Source: SAR202 cluster bacterium (GTDB lineage: Bacteria > Chloroflexota > Dehalococcoidia > Lucifugimonadales > UBA1123). Taken from it: 64,000 nt of DNA. The DNA lies in contig JASMDM010000071.1 of NCBI GenBank assembly GCA_030752795.1, positions 1 through 64,000 on the forward strand. Reading direction: 5' to 3'. The translations under genes were made by a program, and so were the position numbers. This document shows positions 18,888-29,170 of the stretch, piece after piece. Position 1 is the first letter of the stretch. The number at the start of each line of letters is the position of its first letter. Below the pieces are notes generated by a model. The model did not search any database. It had not been told where the DNA came from and saw nothing but the letters and a program-made list of their open reading frames with translations.

Positions 18888-19050
18888 TTACGCGATCGCG
18901 ACGTTTCCTACTGGCTTCATCTGGCGTTTGCCCGTCGCCTGCGTCATCAGTAGTTTCTTCCCGCACGTCTCGTTTCCACGGTCGAACTCAGCCAGCGTGC
19001 AATTGCGCGGGATCAGAGTCCGCGCGGATCGAATTACGATGCAGTTCGTT
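18888..19050 (-). pseudogene. Decayed second copy of the lepA 3' end (remnant 2)
   Basis: The minus strand, read in the phase aligned with LepA, gives LAEFDRGNETCGKKLLMTQ, then ATGKRQMKPVGNVAIA and a TAA at 18888-18890. It matches Lep[20 protein letters not shown] and [14 protein letters not shown] at about half of the positions without gaps. DNA identity is about 60-65% by eye over 110 bases. It is more diverged than remnant 1, although it lies nearer to lepA, and has the same orientation. Confidence 0.65.
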
Positions 19051-19194
19051 TGTGTGAACTTCTGGTGTCCGGTTCGAGTAAAGAATATGATAAATGAACT
19101 CGGTCAAATGACGGCCCAATTTGAGACGCCACGATCCTCGTCACGAAGAAGGCCGCCGATCCGTCGATCGGAAATCGAGAACTTGGAGTGAATA

Positions 19195-20169
19195 ATGACC
19201 ACATTGGGCGCCGGAAGATTTACGTACGAAGTCTCCGGAAGAAACTGGGGCAACCTGCCTGAGGGTTGGAGTTTCGTAGAGGCCACGGCCGTGGCGCTGG
19301 ACTCCCATGACAACGTTCACGTCTTCAATCGTGGCTCGCACCCGATGATCGTCTTCGACTCCTCCGGAAACGTAATTCGCACATGGGGCGAGGGCGTATT
19401 CAGCAACCCCCACGGCGTGGCCATAGGTCCGGACGACTCGGTGTATTGCGTAGACAACGGAGACCATGTCGTTCGGAAATTCACGCCCGACGGAAAGCTT
19501 CTGATGACCATTGGGGTTCCGGGTAAGCCCGCGCCGCCGATGAGCGGCGACCCATTCAGCACACCAACTCAAGTTGCCATAGACCAGCGAAACGGCGACT
19601 TATTTGTGTCCGATGGTTATCAAAATGCTCGAGTGCACAAGTATTCTCCGGATGGACGACACCTGCTCTCCTGGGGAGAATCAGGGACGGACGAAGGCCA
19701 TTTCAGTCTGCCGCACAATGTTACGACTGACAAAGACGGCTGGGTGTACGTTGCAGACAGGGAAAACCAACGAATTCAAGTGTTCGATTCTAACGGCAAG
19801 TTTGAGGAGCAGTTCGGTCTGAACCTCGCTCGACCAGGCTGCGTATTCGTGGACTATCGGTCTGGTGAGAAGCTAGTGTACGTGGGTGAGTTCTTTGCGG
19901 GATTCTCTTCCAACTCCTCCGGGATGCGCATCGGTCCCAGGGTTTCCATCCTCGACGCCGAAGGGAATGCGCTGGCAAGGCTGGGCGATCAGACTTTCGG
20001 AGACGAGCCAGGCCGTTTCCTGTCTCCCCATGGCATCGCGGTCGACTCCCGAGGCGACATCTACGTGGCCGAAGTTTCTCGCACTGAGAACTATGGCGGC
20101 CTGATACCACCGCTTACGGACCCCAAAAAAGAACGTCGTTCGCTCCAAAAGCTGGTCAAGAAAAACTGA
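19195..20169 (+). CDS. NHL-repeat six-bladed beta-propeller protein
   Basis: A 324-residue protein built of repeated blades with the NHL pattern, for example NPHGVAIGPDDSVYCVD, LPHNVTTDKDGWVYVADRE and SPHGIAVDSRGDIYVAE. The fold matches the peptidyl-hydroxyglycine lyase-like and NHL proteins often annotated in SAR202 genomes. No signal peptide is visible, so it appears cytoplasmic. Such propellers act as lactonases, lyases or binding scaffolds; which applies is unknown. GGAG lies 8 bases before the ATG. It is located between lepA remnant 2 and the lepA gene, converging on lepA. Confidence 0.8.
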   Translation: MTTLGAGRFTYEVSGRNWGNLPEGWSFVEATAVALDSHDNVHVFNRGSHPMIVFDSSGNVIRTWGEGVFSNPHGVAIGPDDSVYCVDNGDHVVRKFTPDGKLLMTIGVPGKPAPPMSGDPFSTPTQVAIDQRNGDLFVSDGYQNARVHKYSPDGRHLLSWGESGTDEGHFSLPHNVTTDKDGWVYVADRENQRIQVFDSNGKFEEQFGLNLARPGCVFVDYRSGEKLVYVGEFFAGFSSNSSGMRIGPRVSILDAEGNALARLGDQTFGDEPGRFLSPHGIAVDSRGDIYVAEVSRTENYGGLIPPLTDPKKERRSLQKLVKKN

Positions 20170-20341
20170 TCCCGTAGACGGCTTGCCCACGAACCGCTTT
20201 CGCCGATGAAGGGGGATCGAAAACGTAAGCCGGGCCCGCGCTTCCAAAACGTTGATGCCGTCAAGTCCGGTCCAACCTACTCTCGATGTCGAGTACTCGT
20301 TCGACCGACCAAACCGAAAGCCTGGTGACGAACCGAGTCCC

Positions 20342-22177
20342 TTACCGCTCTACCTTGAGGACGCTCAGGAACGCCTCTTGCGGGATCTCGACGCTGCCGA
20401 CCCGTTTCATCCGTTTCTTGCCCTTGGCCTGTTTCTTCAGCAGCTTCTGCTTGCGCGTCACGTCGCCGCCGTACAGCTTGGCCAGCACATCCTTGCGCAG
20501 AGCTCGGATGGTTTCGCGGGAAATGATCCGGCCGCCGATCGCCGCCTGGATCGGGACTTCGAACAGTTGGCGCGGAATAAGCTCTTTGAGTTGCTCGACC
20601 AACGCCTTGCCTTGCCGGTACGAATTCTCGCGATGCAGTATCACCGACAGCGCGTCGACGGGTTCACCGGCCACCAAAATGTCCAGCTTTACGAGGTTGC
20701 CCGGTCGATATCCGGACACTGAGTAGTCCATGGATGCGTAGCCTTGCGATCGCGCTTTCAGTTGGTCGTGGAAGTCGAGCAGCACCTCGGAGAGCGGCAC
20801 GTCGTACTCGAACAAGACGCGTGTATGGGCCGGTCCGTCACCGGTTCCGTTCGCGCCGTCGTGTTGTAGGTACTCCATCTTTTTGAACTCGCCGCGCCGA
20901 GATTGGACCAGTTCCATCGTTGCGCCGATGTACGCGGACGGCGTGATGATGCTGAGTTCGAGCCACGGCTCGCTGAGCTCGGCGATGCGCTGGGGGTCCG
21001 GCAGCAGCGCCGGGCTGTCGATTTCGATCTCGCCGCCGTCGTAGAGCGAAACGCGGTACGCGACGCTTGGCGACGTCGCCAGCAGATCGACGCCGTACTC
21101 GCGCTCTAGTCGTTCCTGGACGATGTCCATGTGCAGCAGGCCCAAGAACCCGCATCGGAAACCGTTGCCTAAGGCCATTGAGGTCTCGGGCACGTAGCTC
21201 AGGGCTGCGTCGTTAAGTTGAAGCTTCTCAAGCGCCTCTCGAAGCCCGAGGTAGTCTTCACCGTCGGCTGGGTAGAGGCCGGCGAACACCATCGGCTTGA
21301 GCGGCTCGTAACCCTTGAGCGCCTCGGGAGCCGGGTCGCTCGCCATGGTCAGCGTGTCGCCGACCGGCGCCTCGCCGACGCTCTTCAAGCCGGTGGCCAG
21401 GTAGCCGACTTCGCCGGCTTCGAGTTGTTGCACGACGGTCGGGGTCGGTCCGAAGAATCCCGCTTCGAGCAGTTCGCTCTCGGCGCCGCTGGACACCACT
21501 CTAACTTTGCCCCTGGCGGGCGCCGAACCCTCGAATACGCGGACGTACGCCACGACACCTTTGTACGGATCGTACATCGAGTCGAAGATTAGCGCCTTCA
21601 GCGGTCCGTCTGCGGCTCCGGTTGGCGATGGGATCCTGTCGACGATCGCCTCTAGCAAGCCGTCGATGCCGATGCCTGATTTGGCGGAGACGTAAAGCAT
21701 TTCGTCCGGGGAGAATCCGAACGCCTGCTGAACCTCAGTCGAAACCCGTTCGGGTTCGGCCAACTCGAGGTCGATCTTGTTGATGACCGGGATGATCTTG
21801 AGGTCGTGCTCCATCGCCAGATAGACGTTCGCCAGCGTCTGCGCCTGGATGCCTTGAGCGGCGTCCACGACGAGCAGCGCTCCTTCGCACGCGGTCAGGC
21901 TGCGTGAGACCTCGTACGAAAAGTCGACGTGCCCTGGCGTGTCGATCAGGTTCAACTGACACGTCTGGCCGTCAGCGGCCGTGTGCCCCAACCGAACGGC
22001 CTGCGCTTTGATCGTGATGCCGCGCTCTCGCTCTAGGTCCATCGAGTCCAGGTGCTGCTCGAGCATCAGGCGCGGGTCGACCGCTCCGGTGGCTTGCAGC
22101 AGCCGATCGGCGAGCGTCGACTTGCCGTGATCGATGTGAGCTATGATGCAAAAGTTTCTGATTCGTGATGCGTTCAT
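20342..22177 (-). CDS. lepA: Elongation factor 4 (LepA)
   Basis: A 611-residue ribosome-binding GTPase of normal length. The G1 loop [10 protein letters not shown]3 TPGHVDF and G4 NKIDL are present, followed by EF-G-like domains and the LepA-specific C-terminal domain ending [10 protein letters not shown]. It promotes back-translocation or aids 30S biogenesis. The ATG at 22177 begins the family's typical [13 protein letters not shown]. Its last codons are the source, or a relative, of the two partial copies at 18.9 and 15.9 kb. Confidence 0.96.
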   Translation of the reverse strand: MNASRIRNFCIIAHIDHGKSTLADRLLQATGAVDPRLMLEQHLDSMDLERERGITIKAQAVRLGHTAADGQTCQLNLIDTPGHVDFSYEVSRSLTACEGALLVVDAAQGIQAQTLANVYLAMEHDLKIIPVINKIDLELAEPERVSTEVQQAFGFSPDEMLYVSAKSGIGIDGLLEAIVDRIPSPTGAADGPLKALIFDSMYDPYKGVVAYVRVFEGSAPARGKVRVVSSGAESELLEAGFFGPTPTVVQQLEAGEVGYLATGLKSVGEAPVGDTLTMASDPAPEALKGYEPLKPMVFAGLYPADGEDYLGLREALEKLQLNDAALSYVPETSMALGNGFRCGFLGLLHMDIVQERLEREYGVDLLATSPSVAYRVSLYDGGEIEIDSPALLPDPQRIAELSEPWLELSIITPSAYIGATMELVQSRRGEFKKMEYLQHDGANGTGDGPAHTRVLFEYDVPLSEVLLDFHDQLKARSQGYASMDYSVSGYRPGNLVKLDILVAGEPVDALSVILHRENSYRQGKALVEQLKELIPRQLFEVPIQAAIGGRIISRETIRALRKDVLAKLYGGDVTRKQKLLKKQAKGKKRMKRVGSVEIPQEAFLSVLKVER

Positions 22178-22448
22178 ATGTTAAATGGTAGCAGAGGGAA
22201 AACCCGCCGTACATGGCTGGCGGAACGCGAGCGCGTCGCCGGTCCCAGATCGACGCCATTTCGATGACGAGAACCAAAGCGCTGGTGAAGAATGTTTTTC
22301 GGTCGCCTGATTTCAGCAGAGGAGGGCCAGTTGGCGTCGGATGTTCACGACGGTTTCGGGCGGTGTCGATCTGGATGTTCTGCGCCGCACTAGGCAAGCC
22401 CAGTGATCTGATGGTGGGTGTGAACCCAGCCGCCAAACAGAAGGCGCC

Positions 22449-23024
22449 TCACGTGAGCTTGACCTCGTAAGACTCAAGAGGCAAGCTGCTGCCGGCGTCA
22501 AACATACACCCCATTTGCACGCCCCGTTCGGCAATTTCCTTTGTCGAGAGTGACGCGTCCTCGTACAATGCTTCCATTGCGCCCAGAGCGAATTCGCATC
22601 CAGACCCGAGCGCCCAAGACCTCTCGCATTGAATCACCTGGCGATACTCTTGGACCTCATAAATTCCCGTGCTATTCGCGATCAATACGGTGAACTGGCT
22701 TGACTCGTACGGCTGATCGTCGTCTTCCTCTTCGGTTTTCAGTTAGTAGTCGTCCACGAGGGTCTTATGCAAATTCCGGAAAGTCTCGAAAATGGAATCG
22801 ACGGACGACAGGTCGAACTCCTCAGGCCGGCTTCGCACCAAACTCTGCGATACAGCCATGTGTGCCGCCCAACCTGCTGAGGCGATGTAGCTTCCATTTA
22901 CGGAGAGGATCTTGCTGGCCCTACGCGTGAATCCTACCGGACGCTTCCATGATCCTTGAGTGCTCAGTGAATCCGCGGCGATGGCGACCACGCCGCCTTT
23001 TTGCACCACTGTAAGAGTCGTCAT
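22449..23024 (-). pseudogene. Proteasome/HslV-like Ntn hydrolase with an in-frame TAA
   Basis: Two pieces in the same phase form a protein of about 191 residues. The N-terminal piece begins MTTLTVVQKGG, so removal of Met would expose a Thr nucleophile, and it has the AADS Asp and the RRASKI lysine expected of the 20S beta/HslV fold. TAA at 22743-22745 follows DDY. The downstream piece continues with EEEDDDQPYESSQF and ALGSGCEFALGAMEALY, the glycine-rich segment typical of the fold. No HslU or Mpa-type ATPase is nearby. Either the gene is dead, or the stop is read through or is a consensus error; the conserved second half argues for a recent event. Confidence 0.7.
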
Positions 23025-23224
23025 CTGGTTTCAGTCCGTCTGGTGTCTGCTTAAGTTTTCAATCTCAACGAAATTCATCGAGCGCGGCATTGTGTCGGCG
23101 TTTCCCGTCCTGGTTCGCAGACGCCCTGATTGATCGTGATTAGCCGGTGGGCTGGTCGTCCGTCCCGGGAATGTGGTCGAGCTGAAGCGATTCGGCGGTG
23201 AGGCTACGCCCCTCGCGCTGAGCG

Positions 23225-23306
23225 TGGGGAAGGGGAGATTCGAACTCCCACGCCTTTCGGCACATGATCCTAAATCATGCTCGTCTACCAATTCCGACAC
23301 TCCCCC
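23225..23306 (-). tRNA. tRNA-Leu (anticodon UAG)
   Basis: An 82-base class II tRNA. The acceptor arms GGGGGAG and CTTCCCC pair with one G-T. The D arm contains AATTGGTAGA. The anticodon loop is TTTAGGA, giving anticodon UAG, which reads CUN leucine codons. The long variable arm pairs GCC with GGC, and the T loop is GTTCGAATC. The discriminator base is A and the 3' CCA is not encoded. Its promoter lies at 23340-23369. Confidence 0.95.
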
Positions 23307-23339
23307 ACGGCGGACCCGCCTCGGCGGCTCTCTACCGTA

Positions 23340-23369
23340 ATTATAGCGTCGCCCCTTGAGAGGTGTCGA
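23340..23369 (-). promoter_or_regulatory. Promoter of tRNA-Leu
   Basis: On the minus strand TCGACA (-35, 23369-23364) and a perfect TATAAT (-10, 23345-23340) are 18 bp apart. The start would be about 27 bases before the mature tRNA 5' end. Confidence 0.75.
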
Positions 23370-23476
23370 ACGGCTTCGCACTCCCAATGTAAGAATCGGA
23401 TAGCGTTGCGGCCAGTCCTTCGCTAGTATTCAATTCGATGGGCTAAAAAATGCACGCGGTCACCACGGAGGAAGAC

Positions 23477-24553
23477 ATGGCAATCGAAGTCACTACCGAT
23501 CTGTCCGACGGCGACACGATGTGGGCCGCCGTCCAAACCAAGGACGAGACCTATATCGACGCGTTCGTGCAGGGCGTGTCGTCGGCCGGGATCTACTGCC
23601 GCTCGACCTGTCCCAGCCGGACGCCGAAACGTACGAACCTCACGTTCTTCAAGTCGTGGCAAGATGCGGAAGCGGGCGGCTTCAGGGCTTGTAAGCGATG
23701 CCTGCCCAGCACCGCGCATTCCCGTCACCCGCATGTTCTGTTGGCAGAACAGATCTGTCGCCTGATCGAAGCGGCTCCGGACGCAACCCGTACCCTCACC
23801 GAGCTTGGCGTCGCGGTCGGTCGCAGCCCGGGGCACGTGCACCAGGTGTTCCGAGCGATCATGGGCACGACGCCAAGGCGGTACGCGGAGTCGCTGCGAT
23901 TCGACAGTCTGAAGTCGACGCTCAAGAGCGGACCGAGCGTAACCGACGCGATCTATGAGGCGGGGTTCGGCTCGCCGCGGCGCGTGTATGAGCAAGCCCG
24001 CGGGCGCCTCGGCATGACTCCGTCGGAGTACCGCAAGGGCGGGAGCGATACCACCATCGGCTACGAGATCGTCGAATCGTCTCTTGGTTTCGCCATGGTC
24101 GCGGCAACGGACAAGGGCGTCTGCTCCGTCCGACTGGGCGACGAGGAGACCGGCCTGCGCGAAAACCTTGCGAGGGAGTTCCCCGGCGCTCGCCTGGAAC
24201 CAGGGTCGTCGATGGCCGCCCGGGTCGCCGGAGAGATCGTCGAGTACATCGACTCACGCCGCGCCGAAATCGACGCGGATCTGGATGTCGGCGGCACTCG
24301 GTTCCAGCGATTGGTTTGGGATCGACTGTCCCGGATCCCGGTCGGCGAAACCGTTTCGTACGGCAAGATCGCCTCGGACATCGGATCGCCGGACGGCGCG
24401 AGGGCCGTCGCCGGAGCTTGCGCCGCCAACCCCGTCGCAATCCTGATCCCGTGCCATCGCGTCACCCGCTCGGACGGCGAACCGGGCGGTTACCGATGGG
24501 GGGCCGACCGCAAACGCGCACTGCTCGACCTCGAGCGCGACGCAGGTCGCTAG
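23477..24553 (+). CDS. ada: Ada-type bifunctional methyl-DNA repair protein and regulator
   Basis: A 358-residue protein with the full Ada layout. An N-terminal zinc domain holds the four cysteines of YCRSTC and CKRC (the first being the methylphosphotriester acceptor), then an AraC-type helix-turn-helix region with SPGHVHQVFRAIMGTTPRRY and VTDAIYEAGFGS. The C-terminal O6-methylguanine transferase domain carries the active-site IPCHRV motif and YRWG. It removes alkyl groups from DNA and, once methylated, should activate transcription. GGAGGAA lies 5 bases before the ATG at 23477, so this start is preferred to the ATG at 23450. Confidence 0.93.
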   Translation: MAIEVTTDLSDGDTMWAAVQTKDETYIDAFVQGVSSAGIYCRSTCPSRTPKRTNLTFFKSWQDAEAGGFRACKRCLPSTAHSRHPHVLLAEQICRLIEAAPDATRTLTELGVAVGRSPGHVHQVFRAIMGTTPRRYAESLRFDSLKSTLKSGPSVTDAIYEAGFGSPRRVYEQARGRLGMTPSEYRKGGSDTTIGYEIVESSLGFAMVAATDKGVCSVRLGDEETGLRENLAREFPGARLEPGSSMAARVAGEIVEYIDSRRAEIDADLDVGGTRFQRLVWDRLSRIPVGETVSYGKIASDIGSPDGARAVAGACAANPVAILIPCHRVTRSDGEPGGYRWGADRKRALLDLERDAGR

Positions 24554-24858
24554 GCCGACCCTTCCTAGCGCGACCCTAACGCGCTAAAACGCCCTGACCG
24601 ATCGACCCGGTGCGATTGCGGCCAACACGCTGCACCGGACCCGTGCCACGATGATCGCGTGAGGCGCTCGACGGGCGAGGATTCCACTCGTTGACGCTCC
24701 TCGGAGGCGGTGCTAGAATCGCACCGTCAGCGGACCGACAACGCCTGGATTCCGCCAGAACTTGGCCTCATGTATGGTGTAACAGCCATGGTAATTCTGC
24801 TTGGTTGTTTAGTCGCTGTGCGATCCGAAATGCCACCCGTTCGAGGAAGAGCGACAAC
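24554..24858. other. Intergenic region with no recognised feature
   Basis: These 305 bases precede the lipoprotein gene. Nothing beyond weak -10-like sequences (for example TATGGT near 24774) is seen. Confidence 0.4.
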
Positions 24859-26166
24859 TTGAAATCCATCGCCATGATTGTCGTATGTGTTGCCGCGTTT
24901 GCCCTCCTCGGGTGCTCGTCGAGCGACGAGGGCGCCAGCGATGCGGCAACTCCTCCCGAGTCCCTCAGCGCCGCTGCCTTAGGACCGTCGGGCGGCTCTC
25001 CCGCGACGCAGGGCTCGCAAAGTCCGCGAGTCGCGAAAACCGAACAGATTCCGAGCGCCGAGGCGACCGACGAATCCACCGACTCGTCAGACGACGCTGA
25101 ACCCACTCAGACGCCGGTCATACCGCCGATCGCGAGCCAATCCGGCGGACCCGTAACCTCGTCGATCTCGGGCGGCAACTCCCCGTCCCAAGGTTCCACG
25201 GGCACGAATGAGAACGAAAAAGAGACGCCCGGCACGGGCCCGAACGCACAGCTAGGTTCCGGTTTGCTGGTCCAAGCTCCGGAGTCCGAGCAAAAGCAGA
25301 AGAAACCAGTCGAACTGGTGATAGGCGAACACTACGAGGGCGGCACGCTTGTCAACGTCTCAGCGTTGGATATCACGTTCGAGATCCCGATGGAGTGGCG
25401 AGGAGGGCTGGCGGCGGACACCGGCGTCATGCTGCTTCGCTCGGACGTTCACGAAGGCTTCATCTTGTCGACGTCTCAACAGGGCACCAATGCAAGCGAA
25501 GTCGCCGCGATGCTGGGCCAGGCGTTTCCTTTGGATGCGACCACGATCCTCATGCCGAACGGATTGCCCCAGTTGGAGGAAGACGGCTGGGTGAGCGGAC
25601 GGTACACGGGCGCCGACGGATTTAACGCCCTCGCGGGCTACGCCATGGCACTTGTCGATCCGTCCGGGAGAGGGATCTTGTACGTTGTGGCGGGACCCGA
25701 AGACGAAGCCGATTATTACAACGACGTCATGGCGAACACCGAAACCGGCTCATCCGTTGCAGGAGGAGTGACAGATTCGGCCCAATTGCAAATCGGCGAC
25801 GACTCTCCGCTGGTGCGACAGTGGACGCAACACCTCGCCGGTCGCCTTATGAGGTACATGTCGACCTCGGGCGGGAGCGAAGTCGGATCTTCGATGCGTC
25901 GAGACCTATACATTTGCAGAGACGGCAGGTTCTTCTACCAAGAAGAGGGATTGGTTGCCGTGGATGTGCCTGGCGCCAGCACCTTAAGCGGAGGCCAAAG
26001 AGACGATCAGGGCCAGTGGCGCATCCTGACTGTCGGCGCATAAGCGGGCATTGAATTCACATGAGCGAGCGGCGAGGTCAGCGCCCACAAGTTGGACTAT
26101 GCAGGTGACGAGACGTACCTGGACGACGACCGCTGGTTCGTCACCGACGACAATCCCTATTGCTGA
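24859..26166 (+). pseudogene. Secreted lipoprotein gene with two in-frame stops near its 3' end
   Basis: The TTG start after AGGAAGAG gives a lipoprotein signal with lipobox LLGC, a long Ser/Thr/Pro-rich low-complexity region (to about residue 140) and a C-terminal domain. The first stop is TAA at 26041-26043 (394 codons). In the same phase the sequence continues AGIEFT, then TGA at 26062-26064, then about 33 codons of coherent protein including SAHKLDYAGDETYLDD and RWFVTDD before the stop at 26166. The read-through tail looks like the natural end of this domain, and TGA probably replaces Trp. The truncated protein may still be exported. Function unknown; the product should sit on the outer face of the membrane. 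Confidence 0.65.
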
Positions 26167-26260
26167 GGATTCGCGCCGAGAGCATGCATGGTCGATCAGC
26201 GTCCACCTTGCCACAGGGGAGGCTATCGAATCAGGCTCGTGGCGAACGCAATTCTGGCAA

Positions 26261-26290
26261 GTGAAATGCCGAGCACAATGATGCTAAAAT
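26261..26290 (+). promoter_or_regulatory. Possible extended -10 promoter of groEL
   Basis: TGCTAAAAT gives an extended -10 (TAAAAT at 26285-26290). GTGAAA at 26261-26266, 18 bp upstream, matches the -35 box at four of six positions. No CIRCE inverted repeat was found in the 384-base upstream region, which otherwise holds only the tail of the lipoprotein gene. Confidence 0.45.
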
Positions 26291-26358
26291 ACCGCTCAGA
26301 TGCCAACGCCATCCCGCGCCTGCCGCGGTCAACCCGCGGGCGGGCGCGCACCCGATGA

Positions 26359-28017
<1,659 letters not shown>

Positions 28018-28088
28018 TTCGCCGTGAGGTTGACTGCTAAATCCGAAGCCCAAAACATTGCGTATCACTGTCGAGGTGAAACCAGGCA

Positions 28089-29165
28089 ATGACCGAAGAA
28101 GCCGCCGTAAACGAACAGGTTGCTGATCAGGAAATCGAAGACGTCGAGAGCGTTGCCGAAAACGGCGACGCTCCGGCGCAAGAATTCGCTGATGCAACGA
28201 TTAATGTCAAAAGCGTAACCAAGAATTTCGGCGATCTGGTCGCGGTCAACAACCTGTCGTTTGCCGTGCGGCGCGGCGAAATCGCGGGTTTTCTGGGACC
28301 CAACGGGTCCGGCAAGACGACAACGATGCGGATGTTGACGTCGTTCTACACACCCGACCAAGGCTCTATCGAGATCAACGGCTCGGACACTCAAGAAGAC
28401 GATCTCAAGACCCGGGCGTCGATTGGGTATCTGCCCGAGAACAACCCCTTGTACGAAGACATGCTAGTATCCGAGTATCTGTCTTTCGTTGCCGAGCTCC
28501 GAGGCCTGTCGGGCGCGGACCGGAAAGAAAACATGGATCGCACGGTCGAAGAAACCGGCATCAGCGAGGTCTTCTATCGGCCGATACACCAGCTCTCGAA
28601 GGGGTACCACCAACGCGTCGGACTGGCTCAAGCAATACTGCATCGGCCTTCAGTGCTTGTCTTGGACGAACCGACGGAAGGCCTGGACCCAAACCAACGA
28701 ATCACGATTCGCGACCTGATACGACATTTAGGCGGCGACCGAACGGTGTTGCTCAGCACACACGTCATGCAGGAAGTCGAGAATACGTGCGAGCGCGTCC
28801 TTGTGATCAGCCGTGGAAAGCTTGTCGCAAACAGCAACGTTCCGGACCTGCTTGCCCAGGCCAAAGGGCTCCGCACCGTGCATCTGGAGGTCGATGGCCA
28901 ACAGGTGGAGTCCGGACTCGCGACGATCGATTCAATCGAGTCGGTGGAGCCGGAACCGCAGGTTGACGGTCGCAAGCGATACAATATCTCAATGACTGCC
29001 GACGAGGATCCTCGCCCGGACATTTTCGCGCTGGCCGTGAAACGAAACTGGGTTATCTGGGAACTCCACGAAGTTCAACCCAGGCTCGAAGATGTCTTCC
29101 ACGATCTAACGTCGCCGTCGCCCACAGATCGGAACGAACCCGTCGAAGAGGAGCGTGAAGAGTAG
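28089..29165 (+). CDS. ABC transporter ATPase (GldA-like)
   Basis: A 358-residue ATPase. After an acidic N-terminal extension of about 38 residues come Walker A GPNGSGKTT, the signature LSKGYHQRVG, Walker B VLVLDEPTEGLDPNQ and the switch His in STHVM. The order and the partner genes match the gliding-type exporter GldA/GldFG, used more widely for unknown exported cargo. The next gene starts 5 bases after the stop, so it is the first gene of a three-gene operon. The acidic extension is unusual and could contact a partner. Confidence 0.88.
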   Translation: MTEEAAVNEQVADQEIEDVESVAENGDAPAQEFADATINVKSVTKNFGDLVAVNNLSFAVRRGEIAGFLGPNGSGKTTTMRMLTSFYTPDQGSIEINGSDTQEDDLKTRASIGYLPENNPLYEDMLVSEYLSFVAELRGLSGADRKENMDRTVEETGISEVFYRPIHQLSKGYHQRVGLAQAILHRPSVLVLDEPTEGLDPNQRITIRDLIRHLGGDRTVLLSTHVMQEVENTCERVLVISRGKLVANSNVPDLLAQAKGLRTVHLEVDGQQVESGLATIDSIESVEPEPQVDGRKRYNISMTADEDPRPDIFALAVKRNWVIWELHEVQPRLEDVFHDLTSPSPTDRNEPVEEEREE

Positions 29166-29170
29166 TTCAC

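Noticed and set aside
8512-26166. Reassignment of TGA to Trp (alternative genetic code)
   Set aside because: TGA stands at probable Trp positions at 15266 and 26062, but it ends several intact genes (btuD, cofC, cofD, the sirtuin and the first FtsX permease) exactly where homologues end, and other premature stops are TAG and TAA.
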